NCBI GenBank assembly: GCA_017590115.1
Contig: JAGGNK010007559.1
Coordinates: 508,076-572,075, forward strand
From: Montifringilla adamsi
Taxonomy: Eukaryota; Chordata; Aves; Passeriformes; Passeridae
Reading direction: 5' to 3'
Length of the DNA stretch: 64,000 nt
How positions within the stretch are numbered: the stretch's first letter is position 1; the number at the start of each line of letters is the position of its first letter. This document shows positions 1 through 11,979 of the stretch, piece by piece. The notes under the pieces are model-generated. The model had not been told where the DNA came from, searched no databases, and saw only the letters and a list, made by a program, of their open reading frames with translations. Both the position numbers and the translations under genes were made by a program.

Positions 1-560
1 TGAGAACAGCTGATCCCGCACTTAACCCCTCCACCGCCGCCGCTCTGCAGATGGCTTCCCCGTCGCCCTCGCCACCCCGGCCGCACGCTGGGGAAGCAGC
101 CGGGCAGGACGGGGCCGGGCGGGCAGAGCCGGCTCCGCTCCCGGCCCTGGCTCCCAGGGGAGGAAGGCTCTTACCGGGAGTCGCGGTGCTGCAGCGCGGT
201 GCCGCGGGAAGCTGTGCGGGCAGCGGCGGCGGCGGGGCTGCCGGGGACTCCCCCGTGCTCACTCCGCCGCACACGTGCACACCGCCACGCTCTCGCTGCG
301 AGACGCCGGCGCTGCCGGGCCCGGGAGCCGCGCAGCAACCCCTGCTCCGCCTCCTCGGAGCCACCGGCCCCGCACGGCCCCGCAGCCGCGGGCAGCCCGC
401 AGCGTTCCCTGCCGGACCAGCCGCACCTCACCGACGCCCGCATGCCCCGGGCACCACTGCTCAACCCTGCCAAGGTGTGGGAGCCCCCGGCAGGGCCCTG
501 TGAGTCCCCACCTGCCTGCCCGTCCCCCAGGCACGGAGGGCTGCGGGGACCCCTGCCCCT
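1..560 (-). promoter_or_regulatory. CpG island with minus-strand splice donor; possible promoter and first exon of a leftward gene
   Basis: The first 560 bases are very rich in CpG and GC. Read on the minus strand, the island runs into a strong donor: the exon side ends CTCCCG at 175 and the intron begins GTAAGAG. An open frame covers the exon side and stops inside the donor, as expected if the frame continues by splicing. No known protein was recognised in the translation, so this may be a 5' UTR exon. If real, transcription would start near 300-600 and leave the window on the left, making most of the window its upstream flank. The alternative is an unrelated CpG cluster with a chance donor. 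Confidence 0.4.
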
Positions 561-1374
561 TGGGGTGACATGAAGGGCGCTGCCCCCTGGCACTGGCTTC
601 CCTGCGCTCCCCAGGCGATGGGGACCCTCTGCCCCAAGATCCACAGAGGTCAGCCCCGGCAGGGCTCCAGAGGTGCTCTGGCGTTTCCAAGGGCCCTGCG
701 GTGCTGCCAGCAGCCCTGACGCATCCACACCACACTCGCCGCTGTCACAGCTGCCATGGCAATAGCCTACGTGCCAGTGCCCGCGAGGGACAGCCACGTG
801 TGTTCGCTCGGGTCCCGTCCCACCTCCACCCATCCGGGCCCCGCAGCAGCCCCGGCACTGCCGAGGGTCCCTCCCTGGTGCCCACGCCTCGGCAGCACCG
901 TGCCCAGCTCCGGAGCCATGGCAGTGCCGAGGCTGCCAGGCTGGCATTGTGCTGGGGCATGTAGGAAACGAAACCTGGGCTCGGCTCAGTTTCCGTCTTG
1001 GCCAAATGTAATGCACAAAGGCAGGGCTGTGCCAGCAGCTGCTGATGCTCCGTCTCTGCCGGAGCCTCCAGCACACGACCAGCCGTTTGGAGCTGGGATT
1101 TTCCACAGTATCCCCAGGCAGAGTGACATGCTGCAGTGTCCTGGTACACTCGCAGCAGTTACGGCTTCTGCTGCAGACACTCCAGAGCAGCAGTGTGTGG
1201 CATGGCCGGCCCAGAGCACAGGGAAAACCTGCTGCAAACAGCTCTGGAAGAGCCATCCTGGGAAAGCAGTGTGGGGCCAAGGGGGTGCCAGCCCCTCCCA
1301 GCAGGTCCTGAGACTCGGGGGACTACACTCCAAAGGGACTGCAGGAACCCAGATTAGGAAGGGGATGGCAGGCC

Positions 1375-1446
1375 TTTGTTACCACCGCCACCTTTGTCAC
1401 CACAACCACCTTTGTCACCACCACCACCTTTGTCACCACCACCACC
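1375..1446. repeat. 18-bp minisatellite, 4 copies
   Basis: The unit TTTGTCACCACCACCACC repeats at 1375, 1393, 1411 and 1429 with a few substitutions in the first two copies. The unit length is a multiple of three, so it reads as an open frame on both strands, but nothing suggests it is translated. Confidence 0.9.
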
Positions 1447-2379
1447 TTGTGGCACTGGGCACCAAAAAGGTTCAGCAGTGACATCTGCTGCCAACAGCAT
1501 CCCCAGGCACTGCTCCCTGTGGATGCCCACCACAGCTGCTCCCCCTCCAGCTCCAAGGACCACAACAGAAGCAGCGGCCCCTTCAACACACTGTAGTGCT
1601 CAGACCCCTGAGCACCTGCTGGCTCCAGCTTCCCTTCCCAGAGACCCCCATGGCCCGGGTGCCATGCCCTCCTGTGCCCTCCAGCGCCCGGGGAAGGATG
1701 TGGCACAGCTCTGAAAGGACAATGCGTCCCCCCACAGCCCTTGGTGCAGTGGAGGGGAGAGGGGCTCCCCCAGGAACCCACAAGCACCCGAGCACCACAG
1801 AGACACCGACAGGCCAGCAGGCAGCTCCAAAGGCCCTGGGCCGGTCTGGCTCCACTGCAGCTCCTGGAGGTGACAATGGCAGGGCGCTGCCTGGCACAGT
1901 GGCCTTGCGGTGCCCAGCTAAGCCAACCACGTGAGGCAGAAACGGGCTCCAGGATGAGGTAATCTGCCCATCCTCCCCCGCGCTGCTCCGGCCAGGGTGA
2001 CTCAAAGGCATTCCTGGCCGGTGGCAGCACCACAAGTGCTGGCACTGCCCTGAGCCAGCAGTGAAATGGGCACAGCTCTGGGAGCTGAGGAGTGCTGGAG
2101 TCTCCTTTGTCCCTTCTCCTGCCATCACCAGCGCGTGCCTGGCTGCAGAGATGTCCCTCTGCAGAGGGGAGCCCCGGGGACACTGGCCGGGCAGGGTGGC
2201 ACCAAGCCCCCAGTCAGCTGCAGTGGCAACACCGTGCTGGCACCACTGGCTGGGTTCCCTCGCCCTGCTGCTCCCAGTGACACTGTGCCACAGTCCCAGC
2301 CAGCAGCCTGGCAGGGGCACTAGGGCAGTGCCCAGCCCCGCAGAGCGCAGCCCCGGAGGAGCACCTCCGAAACTGAAGC

Positions 2380-2560
2380 CTCCTGGAATGAAAGTTTATT
2401 TATCTGTTTAATTAAGATGTGTTCACCAGGCGCACAGACCCCATTCCATCTGTCTCACTTACAGCCATGTCCCAGTAAAATTAAACCTAATAAATATCAG
2501 CAGAGGGAAAGCAAAGGGCACGTGTGAGATATACGATCAAAGGCTGAAGTTGCACAGGGC
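2380..2560. promoter_or_regulatory. AT-rich island, candidate conserved regulatory element
   Basis: AT content rises sharply against the GC-rich flanks. Visible motifs are a TTTAATTAAG homeodomain-type site at 2407-2416 and a TCF/LEF-type ATCAAAG at 2536-2542. A GTAAGTGAG donor-like sequence also occurs on the minus strand near 2455-2463, without a convincing exon. Function is inferred from composition and motifs. Confidence 0.35.
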
Positions 2561-3609
2561 TGCAGTTCTCAGCACATCTCTCTCTGCCCTTCGGGGCTGG
2601 GCTGGCGCTGCGCTCCCCGCTCAGGATGGGGCTGCCTTTCCTTCAAATCAGCACAATTCCCAGTTTTTTATTTATTTTAAATGAACCCTTCGGGGCTCCT
2701 TGGTTTTGTTTTCTGGAAGAGGAAGAACAACATGGCACTGGGACAGGAGTGGTCTTGGCCACTGTTCTGGTGCTGGAGCCAAGGGCCAGAGCCTGCACTG
2801 GGAGCACTGGTGGGCATGCACCCTCAAACCACTGAGGGAAACTGAGGGAACTGCCAGGGGCAGCGCAGCACATCTGGCTGCTCCAGGCACCGGGATGGAC
2901 CTGCTGCTCAGTGGAGAGCTGCTGGGAGATGCCTGAGGCAGCCAGTGTGGTGCCATCCTCTCCTTGGGAAATGGCAGCAAAGTCCAGGCCTCCTCCAAGG
3001 GACACCCCACCATCTGGGAACTTCATCCTCGACGAATGAGGCCCAGGGGTCTGCCTGGAGCCCCCAGCCCTGCTGAGCACACAGTGGCACATCCAGGTGC
3101 CAAGGGCCCTGCATGGGCTGCACCAAGCCCTGAGCACCTGTCAGAGCTGCTGCCAGCCCAGAGCTGGCCCAGCTCCATGCCCAGATTCCAGCCCACAGGA
3201 TGCAGTGGGAATCCCAGTGCCTGGCAGCAGGACTCTTCCTGGGAGCCCTGTGTTTCCTGTCCCAGCAGAGAGGACGATGTGATGCCCGGGACCTGCCGTG
3301 GGGCACAGTGCACAGACATGGGGCACTGGGTGTCCCGGGGGCTGCTGGTGTTTAGAAGGACCTCGTGGTCCCTGCAGCACTCTCCCACAGGGCAAAGCCC
3401 AATGCTGACACTCGTGAGAGCTGCCAAGGAGGGCTGCAGATCAGCAAAGACATAACCTCTGCCAGGAGGGCGCTCGAGGCTGGACCAGGGAGATCAGGTG
3501 CTCCAGCCTCCCTGGGGTCATCCTGTGAGTGCAGGGCTGGCAGCACACCAGCACCCAGGGACAGCGGTACCAACCTGATCCTCTCCTCCCACCCACTCCA
3601 AAATGCACC

Positions 3610-3690
3610 CAAGCCGAGGCATTCATTAATTAGAAGCTCATTAGTAGTTATTCAAAGACATCAAGCAATTACATGAAGGCATTGACAGAT
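3610..3690. promoter_or_regulatory. AT-rich island, candidate homeodomain/TCF element
   Basis: A short AT-rich block contains CATTAATTAG at 3624-3633, a second TTAG/TTATT cluster, TTCAAAG (TCF/LEF-like) at 3651-3657 and TGACAG (MEIS/TGIF-like) at 3683-3688. It lies between GC-rich sequences with no gene. Confidence 0.35.
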
Positions 3691-4524
3691 CTGAGCTGCC
3701 ATGTGACAAGGAACATCCATGGCAAGGAAGGTCCCACGCCCCCTGTACCTTGGCCACAGGGATGGCCCCAACTTAGGGCATGGACCAGGACAGCAAGAAG
3801 GGACTGGCAAGCCTCCCTGGCACCCTGTGAAACCACTCCATCTTCCCCTCCTCCTTCCTCCTCCTCCCCCTCCTCCAGCAGCTCTCAGAGGTCAGTGGAG
3901 CCACTCTGAGTGCCTGCTCTGAATTCCCAAAGATGGAGCACCCAGGTAGGACCTCACCAGGTGAGGAGGGGACTGTGACCAAACCACAGCCAGTGTCTGA
4001 GACAGCAGCTTGGCAGTAGGAGGGGAGCAGGAATGGAGGGAAAGCACCTGGAAGTGTAATGGGATCGAGGGAAAAAAACGCCCCATTAGGATGGTCCTGA
4101 CCCACTGTGGGGGAAACAGGATGGGGTCTGGGGATCTGCCAGCCTCTGACCAGAGCTGCCAGCACCGTGCAGAAAAGGACAGCAGCTGAGCCAGCACCTG
4201 GGGATGTTCCGCAGCCTCCCGTGCCACCCCTCCTCTGCCCTCGAGCCACTTGGGCAGGGACAGGAGCCCTGGTGCTCTCCACATAATGGCACCTCCTTGC
4301 AGCTGTCCCCTGTCCCCATCATCCAGCATAAACAGGGGCACAGGGACCCCCAGCAGCCAGTGCACCTAGCACAAACACAGGGACCCCCAGCAGCCAGTCC
4401 CATCCGTACCGGCTCCTGCAGGACACTCGGGGCAGTTCCTTGGGACACCCCTGGCTGGGCAGCACGAGCCCGAGCCTGTCACCATGCCTGGCTCCTCGCC
4501 TCTGACCATGCCACCCTTCCTGAA

Positions 4525-4600
4525 GCCCTTTCACGTGACAAAATATTTACATGAAATGGCAATTAGCCCTGGATTTAATGAGAATTAACCTGCAGCAGCA
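4525..4600. promoter_or_regulatory. AT-rich island with palindromic E-box and FOX-type site
   Basis: TCACGTGA, a perfect palindromic E-box of the MITF/TFE type, is at 4531-4538, followed six bases later by TATTTAC, a forkhead-type site, at 4544-4550. AATTAG and TTTAATGAG follow. The clustering suggests an enhancer-like element, but conservation is untested. Confidence 0.35.
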
Positions 4601-4688
4601 GCAGCGTGGCAGAGCAGCTGCTGCTGAGCACCTCAAGCCTACAGGCTGGGTGGGCAGTGCTGGGGCCACAGCAGGGGAACGGCTGTAC

Positions 4689-4771
4689 CGTGCTGTCAGA
4701 GTCACCAGGGCCAGGACCATGGCCACCAACGCTGAGGCCAGGGCCAGCACCACCACAAGGCCCAGCACAGA
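4689..4771 (-). other. Possible exon encoding a transmembrane-like helix
   Basis: On the minus strand a pyrimidine-rich tract ending TTTTTAAG precedes an 83-nt open segment that ends at a GTACAG donor-like site. Its translation is about 26 uncharged, strongly hydrophobic residues (pattern VLGLVVVLALASALVAM and onward), with lysine just upstream and arginine at the end, as in a single-pass membrane helix. The donor is weak and no flanking exon was found. CTGGCC-rich DNA can produce such Leu/Ala/Val runs by chance, so this stays a weak candidate. Confidence 0.2.
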
Positions 4772-5149
4772 CTTAAAAACAAGGAAGGACTGATGGAGGA
4801 TGATGCAAGGAAGGAGCAACTGCAGACCAGGAACCTGAAATGCTGCATTCGCAGGGTCCCCCTCTTCCCTGAGACCAGCTCCACTGCCTGACAAAGGGTT
4901 CCTAAGAAAAAGCCCCTCTGAAATGGCAGCTCTGTGCTTCAAAGGCTGCTGGGGGGCTTCAGCAGCAGCCACCAAGGTGCCAGCACATGGCACACAACAG
5001 GAGGGGTCCAAGCCACCCCAAGCAGGGGTGCGTGTGGCACTGCCAGTGTGGGCAGTGGCACTGGGCTGGGACCCACCTGAGCAGCAGACAGGTGAGGTGG
5101 GCACAGGGGAACACCAGGCTGGAGATACTCCAGAAGTAAACACTCCATC

Positions 5150-5335
5150 CTCATAATAAGATTTTTTTAAATGCACAGAGAGGATGTTAGTGCTAAACAG
5201 GTGCTGTGACCCAGGGCACACTTTATAAATTGTAGCATTTAGAGATCCCCTCTTCCCCTTGCCCCCCACACACTTAATTTCTCTGCAATTAGTTTGTTTG
5301 AAGGCATTTTGCTTTAGCATCTCAGCCCGTTGAGG
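5150..5335. promoter_or_regulatory. AT-rich island, candidate regulatory element
   Basis: The block has low GC content and contains CTTTATAAAT at 5221-5230, GCAATTAG near 5285 and several T-rich runs. No exon structure is visible. Confidence 0.25.
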
Positions 5336-6889
5336 TGTTGATGACTGAGCCACCAGAGCTCTCCTGTCACACAGGGGTACCAGACCCTCTGCTTCCTCCC
5401 ACGCCATGATGGAGAGACGCCCACGATGCCGAGAAGTGACAAAGCTCACTGCTCTGCTGGGAGCACAGCCCTCGCCCTGCCCCTCCAGCACAGCTGGGGA
5501 TGCCACCACGCAGGGCTGGGACCAGCTGTCCCGGGGTGACTGGCTCTGTGTGCCACACAGGACAGGGAACAGAGAGCCTGGAGTGCCACTGCCCCACAGC
5601 CAGGGTGGTGTGGGACGCTGTGCCCGGTGGGAACGAGCACCCCATGCCACCCGTGCCTGCTCAGCCCAGCCCTGCAGAGCCACACAGCTCTGCTCTGCTC
5701 TCCAGCTGCGGTGGGGTTCAGTCCCTGGGCAGAATTAGCACCGAGGCAGGAGACTGTGCCAGCCCTGACAGGGCTGGAGCCGTGGCAGCGCTGACATCCC
5801 TCATGACAAAGCACCTTACACCTGAAAGCTGCTTCCTGAGGAACAATGAATTCGCAGTATGCTCCTCCTCCCTTTGCCTGCTCTGCCCACTCTGTCCCCT
5901 GCTCCCAAATCCAGGAGAGCACAACTCCCTGGAGCCTGTAAGCCCCACCAGAGTGCTGCTGCCCCTCGCCACCTCTGAGGGAGCAGGTGGAAGGAGCAGG
6001 TGCCACTGGCTTGCAGCCCCAGCTGGTAGGCTGGAATGCCATGGGAAGACCCTGGGGTGGCGCAGAGCCTGATACAGCCCAGCTCCTGCAGCTCTGGGGA
6101 GGGAGTGGAGCTCCCTGGGGCACTGCTGGCTCCAGCTCTGCTCTGATCACTGTCCCAGCTGCACCCAGACTGGGGCTCACACCCACACTCAGTGTCCAGC
6201 CTCAAGCAAAGGGCCTGGACAGACCCTGTCCCCTCCTCTCCATCGCTGCACCAAGCTCTGAGATGTTTGGGTAGGTGTCAGCCTGTCAGCCTGTCCCCCC
6301 TCCAGCCATGGCCTTGTGCCCTGCTAGAGCAGGGAGAGTTGAGCCCCCGTGCCCAGCCCACTCCCCAGCAATGCCCCTCGCTCTGGGCATCCCCCCAAGC
6401 CTCAGAACCCCTGAGTAGGGACTGCTGTGCAGGGACTTTGGGGTCCACAAGGGGACCTCAGGGTCCCATGGTAGGCTCCCCTCAGTAGCCTCAGGAATTT
6501 CAGGCCTGGGATAAAATGTGGGGGCTGTCCCACCAGCATCTGCCAAGATCCTGGGTGGGCACCGTGAGAGGGGGCTGCTGCTCTGCACAGAGCCATCACC
6601 TGAATGTCCCACTGTCACCACAGAGCCGTGTCCCCTCCCAGGACAGCCAGAGCCCACCAGTGACCACCACAGCACAGCTGGGGCAAGGGTTTGGTGCTGC
6701 CAGGGCAGGCAGCACCGCACGGAGCTTGGACAGGGCGGTGCAGAAGCAGGAGGGCAGCTGGGGGTGCCCAGGCAGGGACCCCTGCCCCCTGCCCTGCTCC
6801 TTCCCTGGGCCCGTCCCCAGCCCTGCAGCCCTGCCCGCTGCTGCCAGCCCGGGCAGAGAGTGCTGGACCACGGGGGAAGCTCTCCCTGG

Positions 6890-7480
6890 AGCCAGGGAGT
6901 GCGAAACCACCCCGGTCCTGAGCGAAACCTCAGCAGACGGGGAGGGCAGCGCCCACCCTTGGCAGCGGTACCTACCCAAAAATACATCATCGTGTGAGCG
7001 GCGGGCTGAGGGGCTCGGCGGGGCTGCCTGGGAAGGCGATGGGACTGCGATGGGAGCTGCTCCCGACGCGGCTGCACCGGCCCCGCTCCTCCGGGCTGCT
7101 CTGTGCCCGTCGGCTGTCCGGCTCCGGCGCCGAGGGCCGGTGCTCCCGGTGCTCCCGGTGCTGCCGGTGCTCCCGGAGCTCGCTCGCCTCCGTCCCCGGC
7201 GGGCTCAGAGCCGGCGTGCAGCCTCCGGCACGCTGCTGGGGCAGGGCAGGGGCCGGGCGGCACCGGGGCAGCACCTTGGGCAGCGCCTTATCCACCCCCG
7301 GGAAAATGGGGAGGAAGAAAAAAATTAAATCCTCTCCAGTGTCTTCGAGGACCAAAGGGAAGGGCGAGCGTGTGAGGGACGCCAGCCCCGGGGGTGGGCT
7401 GGGGAGGGTCCGGGACCGGGCTGGGCGCTGGGGCTGCGGCAGCGTGGGCTCCTGCTGACACTCCGAGGAGCCGAGGTCTG
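6890..7480 (-). promoter_or_regulatory. CpG island with a minus-strand start codon and donor
   Basis: This is a dense CpG cluster of about 500 bp. On the minus strand it leads to ATGATGTATTTTTGG at 6990-6976, directly followed by GTAGGTAC, a fair splice donor. The Ala/Pro/Gly-rich open frame upstream is also open through the ATGs, so the coding start is undecided. The arrangement fits an alternative promoter and first exon for a leftward transcript, as does the island at 1-560. Transcript evidence would be needed to separate this from a chance CpG-rich stretch. Confidence 0.35.
7139..7175. repeat. 9-bp tandem repeat inside CpG island
   Basis: GGTGCTCCC repeats four times with one substitution (third copy GGTGCTGCC). 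It lies within the CpG island. Confidence 0.8.
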
Positions 7481-8034
7481 CCTCAGCGTTTTTCAAGCTA
7501 CCCTGTCAATAAGGGAATCCGCCGCTCACAGTTAACCTGCGAGGTGCCAGCCGGCTCCCGGCCCCGCGGGTGCCAGAGCCCCTGCTGCCATCGCGGGCAC
7601 GGCCGGCGGGGATGCTCAGCCTGCTCCGCCTGGGATGCTCTGTCCCCCCGGTTTTTGGAGAAGCCGAGCAGCGTCCCAAGGGGGACAGAGCCAGCACCCC
7701 CAGCCCCCACGTACAATGGGGAGCCATGGGGACAGTCCCTGGAGCCCGTGATGTGGCCATGGACTGCATGAGAGGGTACCCAGAAATCCCAACCAGCGCC
7801 AGGGCAACCCCTCGGCAGACCCCCGGGCAGAGCAGCAGCACGGGACAGGGACAGAGGGAGGGGCTGGACACGGCGTGGCCCCTGGGGGTGGGTCAGGGGT
7901 CCTGCACACAAACCCCAGCAGCCCCTGGCACTCAGTGCAGGCTTGGCAGCCGGGCAGTGCTGCTCCTCGGGCACTAAATCTCTGTCCTCCAGGGGCATGC
8001 GGTGGAAGGAGCGAGGGGACCATGAGCGCTGAAC

Positions 8035-8235
8035 CAGGAGTGGTATGAGGGAATAAATAAGGATAAGGGAAGCAGAGGAGTGAGGGGGGCAGCAGATTGG
8101 TCTCCGGGGCCCAGCTGGCTCTGACATCTACAGCCCCATAATCATATTCAGAGCAGCACCAGGCTGGAGGCAGCTCTCCTCCAGCACAGCAATAAACGAG
8201 AGCAACACTCTCAATAATTCAGCACCAGGAGAGGG
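8035..8235. promoter_or_regulatory. AT-rich island, candidate regulatory element
   Basis: Motifs include GATAAG at 8062-8067, CATAATCATATTC near 8137 and AATAAACGAG and CAATAATTC between 8190 and 8220. Two AT-rich parts flank a GC-rich middle. Confidence 0.25.
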
Positions 8236-10484
8236 TGATAAAGCAGCAGAGGCACCACTGCAGGCAGCTGGGGTGGGGGGCTCCCTGGTCCCTCTCATAT
8301 CTCTGTGATCCAAACCCTTTCCTCTCTCTCTGCATCCTGTAAAGGCAGCTCCAGCTGTGACTTGGGTCCCCTCAGCCTGCCAGATCCCCCAGCCCTGCTG
8401 TATGGGACAGACAGAGGGGCCCAGCGCAGCAGAATGAAACCCCTCCATCACCGGCAGACAACACCTGGGGGGTCCCTGGGCAGGGCTCAGAACCCTCCTG
8501 GAGCCAGGGCAGGGCCAGCAGCACGAGCACCTCCCCAGCTCCCTTCCCATCAGCTTTCCACCCTCTCCCACTGCAGCCCCCCACACCCACACAAACAGAG
8601 CCTGGAGCCCAGAGCCAGATCCCAAATGTCCCACCCAGAGCGGGCACGGGGCAGCTGAGCTGCAGGACACCCACTCCACTGCCCTCCCCTCCTCCAGACA
8701 CAGCCAGTGGCCACAGCCCAGGGCTGAGCTGTGCCCTCTGACCCCACACACAGCAGGGCACTGAGCAAAGCCCTTCCTGAGCACAGGAACGGAAGCACTG
8801 AGACATCAGCAAGCCCAGGGTGGGGGCAGCCCCACAGCCCCCCCTTGCAGCTGGCCAGTGTCTCCAGGCCCACAGCACAGCCCAGCCTTCCTCCCGTTCA
8901 TCCTGGCTCCCTGCAAGCCCTGCTCCCACCCAGCCCTCCTGCTCCTCCTAGCAGCTCTTTTTCCACATTTCCCACGGGATCTCAGGACTCTCCCAGCAGG
9001 TGACCTCCATCCTTGTCCTGTACGTGCCAAGGACGGGAGTGTTCCCCTGCCAGACACCTCTCCATAGCTTTGCAAGGGGCAGCTCCTGCAGCACAGTGCC
9101 ACTGCCCTGGCCCCATCACCCCCTGGGCCCACTGGCACCCCCAGCCCATGCCAGGGCCCAGAGCTATGGATGCACCAGACTCATCCTCTGCAGCCCCTCA
9201 GCTTTCTTTGCCCCTCTGCTTCACTGGCTTTGACGGGGGAGCACTGTACTCAGTGGGATGGACCTTTGGGGGATGCAGTGTCCCCTCTGTGATGGGGTCC
9301 TCCTACTGCTGCAAAGTCCAGTAATGTGAGGGTAGGACAGGAAGGAGCCACCCACACCTGACCAGTGAGCATCAGGCTGGCAGAGGGCACCTACTCTGGT
9401 CCACCTTCCACCCACATCAGCCATGCCCTGCCTCAGCCTGGGGACACTGGGAGCTGTTGTGACACCTCCCAGAACCCCGGGGACAAACATCTCCTGGGGT
9501 GGGCAACTGCAACAGAATGGGGCTGTGGGCTGCTCTTTGCCCCCAGGAGGGACAGGGACCCTGGGTCCTCCAGGGAAGGCTCCTGGGGCCGCAGAGTATG
9601 AACAGACGCAGGTCAGCACACACGGACACTCACAGGCACGTCAGTCTCAGCTCTCCTCCTGCAGGATTCACCTCACACCTGCGTGGGGCTCAACACCAGG
9701 GGGGAGCAGGGGGCTGCTGGCAGAGGGGAGGGGGCAGCCTTCCTCCCATTCCTGCCCTGAGCACGGCTCTGTGCCCACCAGCCCCTGCCCAATCCCTGAG
9801 CCACAGGCTGAGGGTGCTGGCCTGATCTGGCCCCCCTGCCAGCCCCACACATGCAGGTTCAGCGTGCAGGAGGGACCCGGGAGCAGCCAAGGCAGAGCCC
9901 AACGCAGGAACTGGGATCCGAACCCTCCGTACCTTTTATTCAGCCCAGCTCCTCCCGCGGCGCTTGCACTGGGCTCTCTAGAAAAGACAGGGAAGAGGAG
10001 GAAGAATTAAAATCAATGATCATCATCACTAACCTGTTACACTCAGTGCTGTCTGCTCATCGACTGCACAGTCCTGGGATACGAGCACGGATGTGAGTGT
10101 CATTCCCTGGGCACTAGGGAGCCTGTGCTAGTCAGGAGCTGGTGGCCAGGCCAGGGGCTCAGCCCAGGGCGGCCAAGCAGCATCAGCACCCACCAGTACC
10201 ATGCCAAGGGTGATGGGCACAGGATCCCCCCTTCAGCTCCACCAGTGCACCTCGAACCCGACCCAGCTCACACAGACCAGGGGTCCTTTACTGAGCTCCC
10301 CTGCAAGCACAGCCCCACACACCCCCACGGGGTGGGACAGGGCACAGCTGCCATCCAAGTGCTGGCTGCACATCTGGGTTGGTGCATCCGAAGCCTTCTG
10401 CCCACAGCAGCACGATGACACGCTCCTGTGAGGAGCAACCCCTGCGGCACGTGGCTCCGCTGCTCTCCTGGCTCTGGGCACTTC

Positions 10485-10625
10485 TTGGAAATTAAGCCAA
10501 ATTTCAAAGAAAACTTCCTGAAAGCTGCACTTCAACTAATTGGCTTTTGCAGTGTGGCCAAGGCAAACATTCATCAATCATGTTAGACCCTCAGAAATAA
10601 TGAGAATGGCTGATACATCCCAGGA
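10485..10625. promoter_or_regulatory. AT-rich island with PBX-type site
   Basis: ACTAATTGGC lies near 10535 and ATCAATCA, which is the reverse of the PBX core TGATTGAT, at 10573-10580. AAATAATGAG follows. The flanks are GC-rich. Confidence 0.35.
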
Positions 10626-10894
10626 GTGGCTAAAGAATTGGGAGGGGGGTTGTGTGTGCCTGTACCCGCTGCTTTGGAGGCCAGCAAGGGCTGAGTCCCA
10701 CCTGCCCAACAGCTCAGCCCCCACTGCAGGGCCAGCACCCCCAGATGAGGGTCCCGAGGGTGGCTGCAGGGACCCCGTGCCTGGAGGCTGCTCCGAGCTC
10801 ACGGCGGTGCCCGGAGCACATGGCCCACGACGGTCCGGCCGCTCAGGAAGCACAGAGACTGTTCCCAGGCACTGGTGTTAGCAAACACAGCTCT

Positions 10895-11020
10895 CAGCCA
10901 CGCAGCAGGATAATCAATTATGGTAATTCCTGCCTCAATGAATCAGATTCATGGAGGAGTACAGCTCATTAGGCTGGTGCTGACTTCCATTAGCACTCTT
11001 ATGATAAAAACCCTCCAAAC
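10895..11020. promoter_or_regulatory. AT-rich island with paired-type homeodomain dimer site
   Basis: TAATCAATTA at 10911-10920 is two TAAT half-sites facing each other over two bases, the P2 arrangement bound by paired-class homeodomain dimers. CATTAG occurs twice and GATAA at 11003-11007. Confidence 0.4.
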
Positions 11021-11291
11021 GCTCTCACCCCGCGCCATGCGTTCACCAGGCTGGGGGTCTCCCCTCCCGCCAGGACAGGGCAGACCCAGCTGTGGGATGT
11101 GGGTGTCCTAAAAAAGATGGTTGGGGACTCCCTGGTTCCCAGCAGCGTGCTGACAGCCCTGCCCCTGCAGGCCTGGCAGACCCCAGCCACCGCTCCTGAG
11201 CTGTGCCACGGCTTCGCCAAGGAAGCGCCCACCAGGATCCCGGCTGGCAGCAGGAGATGGCACAGCAGGCCCAGAGCACTCCAGCAGCAGG

Positions 11292-11345
11292 GCTGGGAGA
11301 GCTGGGAGAGCTGGGAGTGCTGGGAGTGCTGGGAGAGCTGGGAGC
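11292..11345. repeat. 9-bp minisatellite, 6 copies
   Basis: The unit GCTGGGAGA/T/C is repeated six times without gaps. The period is a multiple of three, so the plus strand reads as a W-E-S/C repeat and the minus strand as L-P-A. This explains the odd peptides seen in open frames here. Confidence 0.9.
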
Positions 11346-11979
11346 CCGGTCTGCCTGCTCTGCCATGAATAATTGAGGCAGCGCGCTCCTGGGGGAGGCT
11401 CAGCGATGGGTAACGCCGCATTTCCCAAACACATTTCCCAAGAAAGGCGCCTTCTGAGAAGCTCCTCACAGCAACGTGGGACCCGCAGCCAGGATGTGCC
11501 TCAGCTGGGATGTGCCACTCTTGCTGGCACAGACAGGGGCTCGCCAAGCCCAGCTCCAGCCCAGGCAGACCCCTCTGGTGGTGCCGGCACACAGGGAGTG
11601 GGAGGCTCAGCCAGAGCCTCCCTGTCTGCAGCGGGAGGGGGAAACCCCTGGCACAACGTTGGTGGGAGAGAGGCAGGAGCAACTCTGGGCAGGATCTGGG
11701 GGGATCTTGGTCCAGTTTCTGCTTTTCTGGCAGAAGTCCAGGCTGACTGATTCTACCTGGAACCTCGCACAGCCTCAAAGGGACGCGCTGCCAGAACAAG
11801 TGATCCCAGCCCAGCTAAACCTGGGTGAGAATCAGGGGGTCTGCACAAGAAATCAACCCGTGTCACCCAGCTGCACAGATGCCATGAAAGCTGCACCTCG
11901 TCACCCCCTATCCCCACGTTGCAACCGAGGCAGGCCTGGCTCTGATCTGCTGGGAAACTTCTTGGTAGTTTCTCAAAGT

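Larger units (their letters stand above)
561..6890. other. GC-rich non-coding stretch with short AT-rich islands
   Basis: No gene was recognised here. Overlapping open frames occur on both strands but none has a domain, signal peptide or consistent exon structure. The content that can be named (one minisatellite, islands near 2.4, 3.6, 4.5 and 5.2 kb, a hydrophobic exon candidate at 4689-4771) is listed separately. A pyrimidine-rich CCTCCTCC stretch lies at 3840-3885. The rest is ordinary GC-rich spacer. Confidence 0.6.
7481..11979. other. GC-rich spacer with scattered AT-rich islands
   Basis: No gene, RNA gene or transposon was recognised. Islands near 8.1, 10.5 and 10.95 kb and a 9-bp repeat at 11.3 kb are listed separately. 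The stretch 8240-10480 is uniformly GC-rich and I see nothing specific in it. Confidence 0.6.

Noticed and set aside
171..1280. 369-codon minus-strand frame as a single-exon gene
   Set aside because: Low-complexity composition, no domain and a splice donor inside its end; only the CpG-island part is kept as an exon candidate.
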